Shown: positions 52,295 through 59,053, counted from the stretch's first letter. The stretch is DNA of 64,000 nt from Bacteroidota bacterium (GCA_041658205.1 JBBAAO010000001.1:2480001-2544000); one strand, 5' to 3'. Notes: a model not told the origin generated them from the sequence alone. Numbers and translations are program-made.

Positions 52295-53017
52295 TTAATT
52301 ATTAAGCAGCAGTGGAAGGTTCCATTCCGTCCGTAAGTGATGATATTCGGAATGAGGTAATTGAACAACGATTGTTTTTCGTTTTGGATCTAACCAATGA
52401 AGGATCGTAAGCATATCTTCTTCATCCATCGATGTACATCCGCTGGTAGGAATATTGATTGTATGAAAGAATATGCAGCTTCCTTTCCCCTTCTCTCGCC
52501 GTGGATTATGTTTCACGACAAGAACGTATTTATAATCAGGTGCAACAGCACGCATTCGCTCGGCGCTATTCCAATCTTTTTTAGTTGAATCCTCTTCAAC
52601 AATTGAGTTATATGCTGTTGAATTCGAATCATCTACGCATCGGGTCAGTTCGGTCAACGGAAGATACGGATATCGAACTCCATCAGGCGCGGTTGCATCC
52701 AAACCATAAAAAACGGTGTCTAGTTCAAAAATTCCGGCGGGCGAACGCTTATCACCTTCCTTTTTCATGAATTCACCGGCCTGCGTGGGATGAACTCCTT
52801 CACCCCACGCTAACCCATTTTCTCCAATCGAAACTGACAGTTCCCCTCGTTTTTTCCTCCATCCATCCTTCGTTTTATCGAACAAATAAATTATCGCTTT
52901 ATTACTGCTCCATTCATTGGTAAGCGTAACGATCAATTTCTGAGAAGATGAAACTTGAGAAAATAATGTTGCAGTAAATATTGAAATACTGAGGAAAAAA
53001 AAGATGTGTATTCTCAT
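52295..53017 (-). CDS. Exported L,D-transpeptidase (YkuD fold)
   Basis: A 240-residue protein, signal peptide MRIHIFFFLSISIFTATLFSQ. The YkuD active site is at the C-terminal half: GSCIFFHTINIPTSGCTSMDEEDM, with the conserved His and the nucleophilic Cys (about residue 194) in S-G-C-T-S. These enzymes make 3-3 cross-links or attach proteins to peptidoglycan. Upstream in-frame ATGs at 53032 (adds MKEFC) and 53095 exist. The latter lies inside the tRNA-like repeat and is rejected. 53017 versus 53032 is undecided. The 5' end abuts the divergent tRNA-Pro promoter. Confidence 0.85.
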   Translation of the reverse strand: MRIHIFFFLSISIFTATLFSQVSSSQKLIVTLTNEWSSNKAIIYLFDKTKDGWRKKRGELSVSIGENGLAWGEGVHPTQAGEFMKKEGDKRSPAGIFELDTVFYGLDATAPDGVRYPYLPLTELTRCVDDSNSTAYNSIVEEDSTKKDWNSAERMRAVAPDYKYVLVVKHNPRREKGKGSCIFFHTINIPTSGCTSMDEEDMLTILHWLDPKRKTIVVQLPHSEYHHLRTEWNLPLLLNN

Positions 53018-53030
53018 GCAAAATTCTTTC

Positions 53031-53062
53031 ATTGGAAAATCTATCACTTTTTTGTAACTTTG
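53031..53062 (+). promoter_or_regulatory. Probable native tRNA-Pro promoter, now driving the GIY-YIG array
   Basis: ATTG (53031-53034), a 20-base spacer and a perfect TAACTTTG -7 box (53055-53062) fit the Bacteroidota promoter form. The box ends 11 bases before the first tRNA-like 5' half, the spacing expected for a tRNA leader. No similar box is seen before the intact tRNA. Confidence 0.6.
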
Positions 53063-53073
53063 GGATAGTTGAT

Positions 53074-53377
53074 CGGAACGTAGCGCAGCTCCCAACGGGA
53101 TCCCTTCGGGACCGGCTAGCGCACTACCGATAACATGTTTTATCTCTATATACTTTATAGCTATTCAAAGAACAAGTTCTATATTGGACAAACGTCTAAT
53201 ATAAAAAACAGACTCCAACGACATAACAATCGAAGAGTTTCATCGACAAAATTTGGTGTTCCGTGGGTTCTTGCTCACGCTGAAAAATTTGATACAAGAC
53301 AGCAGGCAATCCAACGTGAACAATTTCTGAAATCACCACAGGGGTAGAAGACATTACTTGAAATAAATAACTTTCTT
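53074..53377 (+). repeat. GIY-YIG/tRNA-half cassette, unit 1 (304 bp)
   Basis: Begins with a 5' half of tRNA-Pro (acceptor strand, D arm, 5' anticodon stem; 53074-53128). The D loop is split by a 22-base insert of two mini-hairpins, TCCC-AAC-GGGA and TCCC-TTC-GGGA. After GATAAC comes the GIY-YIG reading frame, here broken. Nearly identical to units 2 and 3. Confidence 0.92.
53135..53347 (+). pseudogene. GIY-YIG nuclease domain protein, copy 1 (truncated by an amber codon)
   Basis: A 70-residue frame identical in style to copies 2 and 3 (FYLYILYSYSKNKFYIGQTS, RLQRHNN, QREQFLKSPQG). TGG at the next codon has become TAG, cutting off W71 and the tail. A 3-base deletion follows shortly after (AAATAAATAAC against AAATAAAAAATAAC). 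The catalytic Tyr, Arg and Glu are all within the remaining 70 residues, so activity is not strictly excluded. The 22-base D-loop insert just upstream and GATAAC before the ATG are as in the other copies. Confidence 0.8.
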
Positions 53378-53684
53378 CGGAACGTAGCGCAGCTCCCAAC
53401 GGGATCCCTTCGGGACCGGCTAACGCACTACCGATAACATGTTTTATCTCTATATACTTTATAGCTATTCAAAGAACAAGTTCTATATTGGACAAACGTC
53501 TAATATAAAAAACAGACTCCAACGACATAACAATCGAAGAGTTCTATCAACAAAATTTGGTGTTCCGTGGGTTCTTACTCACACTGAACAATTTGATACA
53601 AGACAGCAGGCAATTCAACGTGAACAATTTCTGAAATCACCACAGGGGTGGAAGACATTACTTGAAATAAAAAATAACTTTCTT
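53378..53684 (+). repeat. GIY-YIG/tRNA-half cassette, unit 2 (307 bp)
   Basis: Same build as unit 1, starting with the tRNA-Pro 5' half at 53378-53432 including the 22-base insert. The D-stem GCGC is changed to ACGC in the 3' strand (CTAACGCAC), so this half can no longer form the normal D arm. Confidence 0.92.
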
Positions 53685-53744
53685 CGGAACGTAGCGCAGC
53701 TCCCAACGGGATCCCTTCGGGACCGGCTAACGCACTACCGATAA
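53439..53744 (+). CDS. Small GIY-YIG nuclease family protein, copy 2
   Basis: A 101-residue protein. Residues 1-82 form one GIY-YIG domain (YurQ/YhbQ-like): LYILYSYSKNKFYIG supplies the two Tyr motifs, RLQRHNN the catalytic Arg and QREQFLKS the metal-binding Glu. The final about 19 residues (FLRNVAQLPTGSLRDRLTHYR) are translated from the next tRNA-Pro half and its 22-base insert. The stop is TAA in GATAACATG, one base before the ATG of copy 3, so the copies may be translationally coupled. No Shine-Dalgarno is seen. Likely a selfish or target-site nuclease rather than a repair enzyme. Confidence 0.88.
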   Translation: MFYLYILYSYSKNKFYIGQTSNIKNRLQRHNNRRVLSTKFGVPWVLTHTEQFDTRQQAIQREQFLKSPQGWKTLLEIKNNFLRNVAQLPTGSLRDRLTHYR

Positions 53745-53991
53745 CATGTTTTATCTCTATATACTTTATAGCTATTCAAAGAACAAGTTCTATATTGGAC
53801 AAACGTCTAATGTAAAAAACAGACTCCAACGACATAACAATCGAAGAGTTCTATCAACAAAATTTGGTGTTCCGTGGGTTCTTGCTCACACTGAAAAATT
53901 TGAATCAAGACAGCAGGCAATTCAACGTGAACAATTTCTGAAATCACCACAGGGGTGGAAGACATTACTTGAAATAAAAAATAACTTTCTT
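53685..53991 (+). repeat. GIY-YIG/tRNA-half cassette, unit 3 (307 bp)
   Basis: Third copy, tRNA-Pro half at 53685-53739 with the same insert and the same CTAACGCAC change as unit 2. It runs directly into the intact tRNA-Pro gene at 53992 through the tract ATAACTTTCTT. Confidence 0.92.
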
Positions 53992-54015
53992 CGGAACGTA
54001 GCGCAGCCCGGCTAG
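53746..54015 (+). CDS. Small GIY-YIG nuclease family protein, copy 3
   Basis: An 89-residue protein nearly identical to copy 2 over the GIY-YIG domain (differences cluster at VKNRL, AHTEKFESRQQ). Its last codons run into the tRNA: FLRNVAQPG is read from the acceptor and D arm of the intact tRNA-Pro, and the TAG stop lies in the tRNA D loop (GGCTAG). Because the intact tRNA lacks the 22-base insert, the frame here differs from copy 2. Translation of this gene and maturation of the tRNA from one transcript would interfere with each other. Confidence 0.88.
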   Translation: MFYLYILYSYSKNKFYIGQTSNVKNRLQRHNNRRVLSTKFGVPWVLAHTEKFESRQQAIQREQFLKSPQGWKTLLEIKNNFLRNVAQPG

Positions 54016-54066
54016 CGCACTACCTTGGGGTGGTAGGGGTCGCAGGTTCGAATCCTGTCGTTCCGA
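53992..54066 (+). tRNA. tRNA-Pro (anticodon GGG)
   Basis: A 75-nt cloverleaf. The acceptor stem CGGAACG pairs with CGTTCCG, with C1-G72 and discriminator A73 as in tRNA-Pro. The D stem is GCGC/GCGC with loop AGCCCGGCTA. The anticodon stem CTACC/GGTAG holds the loop TTGGGGT, giving anticodon GGG (CCC/CCU). The variable loop is GGGTC and the T arm GCAGG-TTCGAAT-CCTGT. CCA is not encoded. It lies at the downstream end of the three cassettes, and a terminator follows by 6 bases. Confidence 0.95.
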
Positions 54067-54071
54067 CAAAT

Positions 54072-54105
54072 AAAAAAGTCTTCCAAACCGGAAGACTTTT
54101 TTTAT
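54072..54105. terminator. Terminator after tRNA-Pro, shared with the MerR gene
   Basis: AAAAAAGTCTTCC / GGAAGACTTTTTTT with a 5-base loop, flanked by A and T runs. It works in both directions between tRNA-Pro and the convergent MerR-type gene. Confidence 0.9.
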
Positions 54106-54122
54106 TGTACATCATTCTCTCT

Positions 54123-54533
54123 TCAATTCAATTTTAATAAAACATCTTCCAGCAACGTGCGGACTTCCGTAAGGTCATCTCTTAATTTTGGATCGACAAT
54201 TTTAGCGACAGGTTGCTGCAATACTGGTTTCGAACTGTCCATGGAATCTCCAAATGGGAGCACTGTCTGTTCCCCGGTATCATCTGCCTGAAAATCGACT
54301 AATACTTGTTTGGCCCCCTCTATAGTATAGCGTTCTTCACGTAACAGTTTTTTAATATGAAGGATTAGTTTGATGTCTTTATTAGTATAGACACGGTTTC
54401 CCGCGCGGTTTTTTTGAGGTTTTAACTGTTCAAATTCCGATTCCCAATAACGCAAAACATACTGCTCCAAGTCAGTAATTTTACTAACTTCACTGATGGA
54501 ATAATAGAGTTTTTTGATCCCGATAGATTTCAT
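54123..54533 (-). CDS. MerR family transcriptional regulator
   Basis: A 136-residue protein with an N-terminal MerR winged-helix domain: YYSISEVSKITDLEQYVLRYWESEFEQLKPQKNRAGNRVYTNKDIKLILHIKKLLREERYTIEGAKQVL. A short Leu-rich C-terminal helix (LTEVRTLLEDVLLKLN) is probably for dimer contact. There are no effector-binding cysteines. This slim form is the single-gene type found across Bacteroidota and delta-proteobacteria, of unknown regulon. It is divergent from the DUF6588-like gene. Confidence 0.92.
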   Translation of the reverse strand: MKSIGIKKLYYSISEVSKITDLEQYVLRYWESEFEQLKPQKNRAGNRVYTNKDIKLILHIKKLLREERYTIEGAKQVLVDFQADDTGEQTVLPFGDSMDSSKPVLQQPVAKIVDPKLRDDLTEVRTLLEDVLLKLN

Positions 54534-54592
54534 ATTCGCCTCACAAGTTATACAATGGTAAAAAAAAAGGAGCGTAATCGCAACAAAAAACT

Positions 54593-54623
54593 ATTGCGTT
54601 TAGATAGAAAAGCAGTATATTTG
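54593..54623 (+). promoter_or_regulatory. Bacteroidota-type promoter of the DUF6588-like gene
   Basis: ATTG (54593-54596), exactly 19 bases, then TATATTTG (54616-54623): a full match to the -7 TAnnTTTG box and close to the -33 box. The leader to the ATG at 54735 would be about 105 bases. Confidence 0.7.
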
Positions 54624-54734
54624 TAAGGTCTTCAACGCAGATAATATGAAACTCTTGCTTACCTCCCCAAAAGCATTGAAAATTCTCGTTTCAAATTCAA
54701 TTCCATCAACACTCACAACACAAAGAGGTTCTCT

Positions 54735-55856
54735 ATGAAAAAAACTCTACTGGTATTTGTTTCTGCAGTATTGTTGTTGACATCATTGGCACAGTCGCAA
54801 GACGATCTCCAAGGTTCTTTGAATAAACTTGCCGGTAAGGCAGCCTTAGGATACATTGATCCGATCACGCAAGGTTTCTTGACCAATTTGAACGGCGGAT
54901 TGTTTAACAAAGCACCGCAGGCAAAATTATTTGGAATTGATATCGAATTGGGTGCAGCATTCATGTACACTCCGTTGGCAGATCTTCCAAAAACATTTGA
55001 TGAAAAAGGAACATTTCGTTTCAACAAATCACAAGCAGATGAAATTGCATTGAATACAGTAAATACGTCAAATCCCACAGTAACTAATCAGTTGAGAGAA
55101 GCTTTAAGCAGTGCCCTTCAACAATCAGATTTCGGTATTCGTATTTATGGACCAACCGTTCTTGGTGATGCACCAATTGTCGGTGATCCCAATTCACCAC
55201 AAGTAAAAATTGATATGAATGGCGCGGTAACAACAAAAATTTATACAGGAACCCCGTTTGAAAAAGATACTACATTCAATGTGAATTATGCATTGAAAAC
55301 AGGTCTCGGCGGTGTGGGAGCATTATCAGGAAATGCCGGTATACCATTCTTTGCCCCGCAATTAACCTTAGGAACCATATACGGAACAAAGTTCACGCTT
55401 CGCTATGTGCCGAAAATTCCGATTCCGGATGTTGGTGATTTAAGCTGGACAGGTTTTGGTATCCAGCACAATTTAGGATATTGGTTCCCCATTCCGGTTG
55501 TGGACGTTGCTGCTTCGTTCTACACACAAAAAATCAAGATCGATCCTATCTTCGAAATGAGCGGAACGTCTTTTGGATTAACCGCCAGCAAACAACTCGG
55601 TTTTGCTTTCTTGAACGTTACTCCGTACGCAGGTTTCATGTTTGAAAGCTCAACAATGACCGTCAATATCACACCTCCAGCAGGTGATTACGGCCCAGGC
55701 ATTACACCGCCAAACATCAGTTTTGAAGTCGAAGGAAAAAACAGTTCGCGTCTTGTTGTCGGATTAGGAATCCGCTTGTTGATCATCAACATTAATGCTG
55801 ATTACAACATTGGAAAATATAATTCCATGACCGGCGGCATAGCAATCGCGTTCTAA
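54735..55856 (+). CDS. DUF6588-like outer-membrane barrel protein
   Basis: A 373-residue protein with a signal peptide (MKKTLLVFVSAVLLLTSLAQSQ) and AAAGAGG upstream. The mature part starts LAGKAALGYIDPITQGFLTNLNGGLFNKAP and is rich in strands (FTLRYVPKIPIPDVGDLSWTGFGIQHNLGYWFPIPVVDVAASFYTQKI). It ends GIAIAF with the C-terminal Phe of a barrel. The opening and the IPDVGDLSWTGFGIQHNL tract are those of DUF6588, a Bacteroidota family of unknown function. Monocistronic, between a good promoter and a strong terminator. Confidence 0.8.
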   Translation: MKKTLLVFVSAVLLLTSLAQSQDDLQGSLNKLAGKAALGYIDPITQGFLTNLNGGLFNKAPQAKLFGIDIELGAAFMYTPLADLPKTFDEKGTFRFNKSQADEIALNTVNTSNPTVTNQLREALSSALQQSDFGIRIYGPTVLGDAPIVGDPNSPQVKIDMNGAVTTKIYTGTPFEKDTTFNVNYALKTGLGGVGALSGNAGIPFFAPQLTLGTIYGTKFTLRYVPKIPIPDVGDLSWTGFGIQHNLGYWFPIPVVDVAASFYTQKIKIDPIFEMSGTSFGLTASKQLGFAFLNVTPYAGFMFESSTMTVNITPPAGDYGPGITPPNISFEVEGKNSSRLVVGLGIRLLIININADYNIGKYNSMTGGIAIAF

Positions 55857-55869
55857 GTTTTCTGGTCCT

Positions 55870-55910
55870 AACAAGAAAGCCGACATGAAAATGCCGGCTT
55901 TCTTGTTTTA
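55870..55910 (+). terminator. Terminator after the DUF6588-like gene
   Basis: Perfect 13-bp stem AACAAGAAAGCCG / CGGCTTTCTTGTT with a 12-base loop, ending TTTTA. Confidence 0.85.
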
Positions 55911-55935
55911 AAGAGTGTTCTTATATTAATTCATC

Positions 55936-56164
55936 GTAACTGCACAGCTATTATTTAGGTGGTTCAAGCATTACTCGCCATTCTGAGCGTAGCGAAGTAT
56001 CTGAAAAAATTACACGATGAATCGTGAAGCGCACAATTCAGATTTTCCGATTTTTGTTCCGGTCTCCGGAATACCGCTCAAAAACGGAATGCGAAAAGCA
56101 GGACTTCACATCGTTCAGTATGACAACAAGGAGATATTATTTTATTTCGCCACTGAGTAGTTAC
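55936..56164. mobile_element. MITE-like element B with 8-bp target duplication
   Basis: A 229-bp segment from GTAACTGCACAGC (55936-55948) to ACTGAGTAGTTAC (56152-56164), inverted with three mismatches in 13. It is flanked by the perfect direct repeat AATTCATC (55928-55935 and 56165-56172). The left 25 bases match element A except at two positions. Both share the CGGAATACCGC block and the right-end GAGTAGTTAC. Its right end lies 9 bases before the best start of the CHAT gene, so it supplies that gene's present 5' flank. Confidence 0.85.
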
Positions 56165-56173
56165 AATTCATCA

Positions 56174-58765
56174 TTGAAAATATTATCACTCATATTGTTT
56201 AGCGCAGTCTGTTTCTTCGGCTGCGAGGATTCAGCTCAGCAGCCGTCTGAAAAGGTAGATCGTTTAATGCAGCAGGCTGTCACTGAAATGAATAGGCAGA
56301 ACTACGACGACGCAGAACGCCTTCTTGCGGAAAGCATTGATCTGAACAGCGAATCAAATAACGAAGCAAAGCTGGCTGAAAATTATTCCACATTATCCTC
56401 AATACAATTACTTTCAGGGAAATTATCACCAGGGTTGGAGACACTTATCGCCCTTCGTGATATCTATCAGCGAAGCGGTGACAGAAGCGCAGAACTGCAA
56501 ACAATGATCCAGATCGGAAGAGTTAATTTTCAACTCGGAAGATCCGAACACGCATTTTCCATCTTAACCGAAGCATACAATAACAGCACATTATTTCTGT
56601 TAGACCAGATAGCAATATCATCTGCAATCAGTTTAAGCACACTCTATTCCAAAACAGGAAAATATGAAAAGGCACTTCTCTACGCTACTAATGCCTATCA
56701 AACAAGCAAACGAGTGCGCAACATCTTCACAATGATTGAATCGCAACATCTCCGCGTTTCAGCCTTAACGGCATTGGGAAACATTAGCAAAGCATTCGAA
56801 ATATTTCGCGAAGCGGAAACGATCGTACTGTCTGAAAAAACTGCTAACGCCGAACAGTTTTACCTTCAATGCGGCAAGGCGTTTGCATTTGCAGAAGAAT
56901 GGCCGTTTGCTAAAAGAAATTTTGAACGTGCAATCGACATAGCAGAGCATAAACAGGGAGAACTGCGATCACAAATATTGATTGAAGCAAACATTGGGAT
57001 TGCCGAACTGTATGCCCATCATTTTGCCTTTCCTGATGCACAACGATTTTTCGTTCAAGCGTATCATGTCGCAAAAGAGCGATCGGACAATGTCACCCTA
57101 TCCTATCTTTTGATCCGTGTAGCCGATTGTCTTGCACAGCAATCTTCCGTTATTGAATCGCAGGATGGTCTTATTCGTGCCACGCAATTATACGAACAGG
57201 CACAGACGCTTTTTTCTCGAACAGGATTTTCCTTTGGCGAAGCAATCACGTTACATCGTTTGGGTATGCTGAAAGAACGTTCCGGCGATGATAATGCGGC
57301 TATTACTTTTTACAAAAGAGCTTATGATAGATTCATAGATCAACAAATCGATCCAAAACTTTGTCCTCTCATTGTGCCGATTGAATTATTATATCAATCA
57401 GAATCGACAAAAAACTCGCCGGTTGAATGGTTCTCACAAAATCTAATTTCCCTCTTATTGAGAAACAAAAAAACGGAGGAAGCCTTTTCGTATCTTCAAA
57501 GTGTCCGCAACATTACATTGCAAACAAAATTATATCCTCTTTCATTACACTTTAGAGATCAATTGAAAGAGAGTAAATTTTCAGCCCTCCATAATTCAAT
57601 GTTGATGTACCGTCAAAACCTATTGGAACTGCACAACATTAATTCAATGCAACAACAAACGAAAAACAGGAACTATGCCAACAAACTGCAAAAACAAATC
57701 GCTTATTTTAAAAGCAAAATGCAATCGGATGCAGTAACAATAGCTCAGGCATTTCCTGTATTTTCTTTTCTTAGTATTTCACATCGTTCACCTCAGTCCG
57801 GCATTCTCAATGCTATCCCCAAGTCGCAAGCCGTATTGGATTTTTTTTTCGCCAACAATGAAGCATGGGTAATCATTGCAAAAGCAGATGAAGAAGTTGC
57901 TGCGGTGAAATTATCATCGTATGGATATGCATTGGAAAATAAAATGAGACAGTATTGCGATATGTTGTACTCCTTTTCCGGTCAATCAGCAGATGTCCGT
58001 CGACTCTCCAATGAACTGTATGAATTCTTCATCAAGCCGATTGATCTGACGGGGATACAACGGATTGTCATTATTCCTCCGCTGCAATTTGAACACTTTC
58101 CATTCCATTCTCTTACGAATGACGGTATCTCTATTCTTGAAAAGACAGGTGTTACATATCTTCCGCATGCCGGAGTGATGACTGCAACATTGTTGGTACC
58201 AAAATTCATCAATAGCATCGCTGCATTTGGATTTACATCAAACTCCCGTTGGGGATTAGAATTTGAGCTGCGCGATATTCGAAGCTTCTTCCGTAACACA
58301 CAGATCAACATCAATCAAGCCGCAACCAAACAAAAACTGGTATCCTCTGTGGGTGAAGTAGTTCAGATTTCAACGTTCTTTACAAGAGATAAAAATAATG
58401 ATTCCTGGTTCACACTTTCAGACGGAAGCACATCAAAAGCCGGTATCAGCGTCCCGATTGCTGAATTTACAGAGATACACCCATTCCAAATTGTTTATCT
58501 CTCCGATGCTCAATCTACAGTGAACAATGTAACAAACCTTCATCCGTTGCTTTGGCTTCTTAATGGTTCAACGTGTGTCGTCGCAACACACTTTCCCATT
58601 ACACCGAATATCAGTAAAACCTTTGGAGAAAATTTTTACTCTTCACTTTCTTCAGAAGTAAATCCTTTCCTTGCCTATAGGCGGGCTGCTGTTTATCTCG
58701 GGAAGAAAAAAGAGTTGAATAGCGGGTACGGCGGATCGTCGTACTTTTACTATGGAGTGAAGTAG
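56174..58765 (+). CDS. TPR and CHAT-domain lipoprotein (catalytic residues lost)
   Basis: About 863 residues from a TTG at 56174. The signal peptide KILSLILFSAVCFFGC ends in a lipobox Cys. The frame is open further upstream to 56024, but that part is inside MITE B, so the native start must be near the TTG; an ATG within the MITE (56120) could also serve now. TPR helices fill about 25-480. A coiled-coil-like stretch precedes the C-terminal CHAT domain (about 580-863: IVIIPPLQFEHFPFHSL). Where active CHAT proteases have H-x-A-x-HG, this reads VVQISTFFTRD. Where they have LSAC-x-T, it reads LSDAQST. Both catalytic His and Cys are absent. Confidence 0.8.
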   Translation: MKILSLILFSAVCFFGCEDSAQQPSEKVDRLMQQAVTEMNRQNYDDAERLLAESIDLNSESNNEAKLAENYSTLSSIQLLSGKLSPGLETLIALRDIYQRSGDRSAELQTMIQIGRVNFQLGRSEHAFSILTEAYNNSTLFLLDQIAISSAISLSTLYSKTGKYEKALLYATNAYQTSKRVRNIFTMIESQHLRVSALTALGNISKAFEIFREAETIVLSEKTANAEQFYLQCGKAFAFAEEWPFAKRNFERAIDIAEHKQGELRSQILIEANIGIAELYAHHFAFPDAQRFFVQAYHVAKERSDNVTLSYLLIRVADCLAQQSSVIESQDGLIRATQLYEQAQTLFSRTGFSFGEAITLHRLGMLKERSGDDNAAITFYKRAYDRFIDQQIDPKLCPLIVPIELLYQSESTKNSPVEWFSQNLISLLLRNKKTEEAFSYLQSVRNITLQTKLYPLSLHFRDQLKESKFSALHNSMLMYRQNLLELHNINSMQQQTKNRNYANKLQKQIAYFKSKMQSDAVTIAQAFPVFSFLSISHRSPQSGILNAIPKSQAVLDFFFANNEAWVIIAKADEEVAAVKLSSYGYALENKMRQYCDMLYSFSGQSADVRRLSNELYEFFIKPIDLTGIQRIVIIPPLQFEHFPFHSLTNDGISILEKTGVTYLPHAGVMTATLLVPKFINSIAAFGFTSNSRWGLEFELRDIRSFFRNTQININQAATKQKLVSSVGEVVQISTFFTRDKNNDSWFTLSDGSTSKAGISVPIAEFTEIHPFQIVYLSDAQSTVNNVTNLHPLLWLLNGSTCVVATHFPITPNISKTFGENFYSSLSSEVNPFLAYRRAAVYLGKKKELNSGYGGSSYFYYGVK

Positions 58766-58797
58766 TTTACACAAACGGCGGTGAAATCGCTGAACGA

Positions 58798-59013
58798 CTA
58801 CAAGTGATTGATAATAATCGGGATGAGGAACCACGCCCAGATCAATCCCCCGAAGACAAGACATCCAATCGAAATGATCGACCATGAGATCATCTTCATT
58901 TCATTTTTCAATAAATGAGAATTTCTATATGCAAAATATCCTGAAAGGGATCCGATCACGAGGGAAAAAATTGAAAGGAATAAAAAGAGGGGAAAAACAA
59001 TATTGTCTGGCAT
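58798..59013 (-). CDS. Small two-helix membrane protein
   Basis: A 71-residue frame with two hydrophobic helices (VFPLFLFLSIFSLVIGSLSGYFA and ISWSIISIGCLVFGGLIWAWFLIPIII) joined by a short polar loop (YRNSHLLKNEMKM). The helix-loop-helix pattern and isolated position between larger genes make it a plausible real gene, but no family is recognised. No clear ribosome site is visible. The stop lies 32 bases from the CHAT gene end on the other strand. Confidence 0.5.
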   Translation of the reverse strand: MPDNIVFPLFLFLSIFSLVIGSLSGYFAYRNSHLLKNEMKMISWSIISIGCLVFGGLIWAWFLIPIIINHL

Positions 59014-59027
59014 AGGCTAAAAACTAA

Positions 59028-59053
59028 CTTGCCAAGCATCAGCGCTTGGCAAG
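59028..59053 (-). terminator. Hairpin after the toast-rack gene
   Basis: Perfect 10-bp stem CTTGCCAAGC / GCTTGGCAAG with a 6-base loop, just past the stop of the minus-strand gene at 59068. The U run is poor. Confidence 0.5.

Noticed and set aside
53018..53095. Longer N terminus for the L,D-transpeptidase from an ATG at 53095
   Set aside because: It would be coded by the reverse of the tRNA-like half and its promoter, before a proper signal peptide.
53074..53739. The tRNA-Pro halves as extra tRNA genes
   Set aside because: Each stops at the anticodon loop with no 3' half, carries a D-loop insert, and two have a broken D stem. They cannot make a cloverleaf.
53074..54066. The tandem array as a CRISPR or as a group I intron in the tRNA
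   Set aside because: Units of about 305 bp with coding content are not CRISPR repeats. After each ORF the tRNA restarts from nt 1 instead of continuing at nt 32, so splicing could not restore it.
53031..54106. Classic phage- or ICE-type integration at a tRNA
   Set aside because: No integrase, no long attachment repeat at the tRNA 3' end, and the duplicated part is the 5' half rather than the usual 3' end.
56024..56173. N-terminal 50 residues of the longest CHAT-gene frame
   Set aside because: They are encoded inside MITE B, ahead of the lipoprotein signal peptide, so they are not the native N terminus.
56174..58765. CHAT protein as an active CRISPR- or gasdermin-linked defence protease
   Set aside because: Both catalytic residues are missing, it has a lipoprotein signal, and there is no gasdermin, Cas or effector gene beside it.
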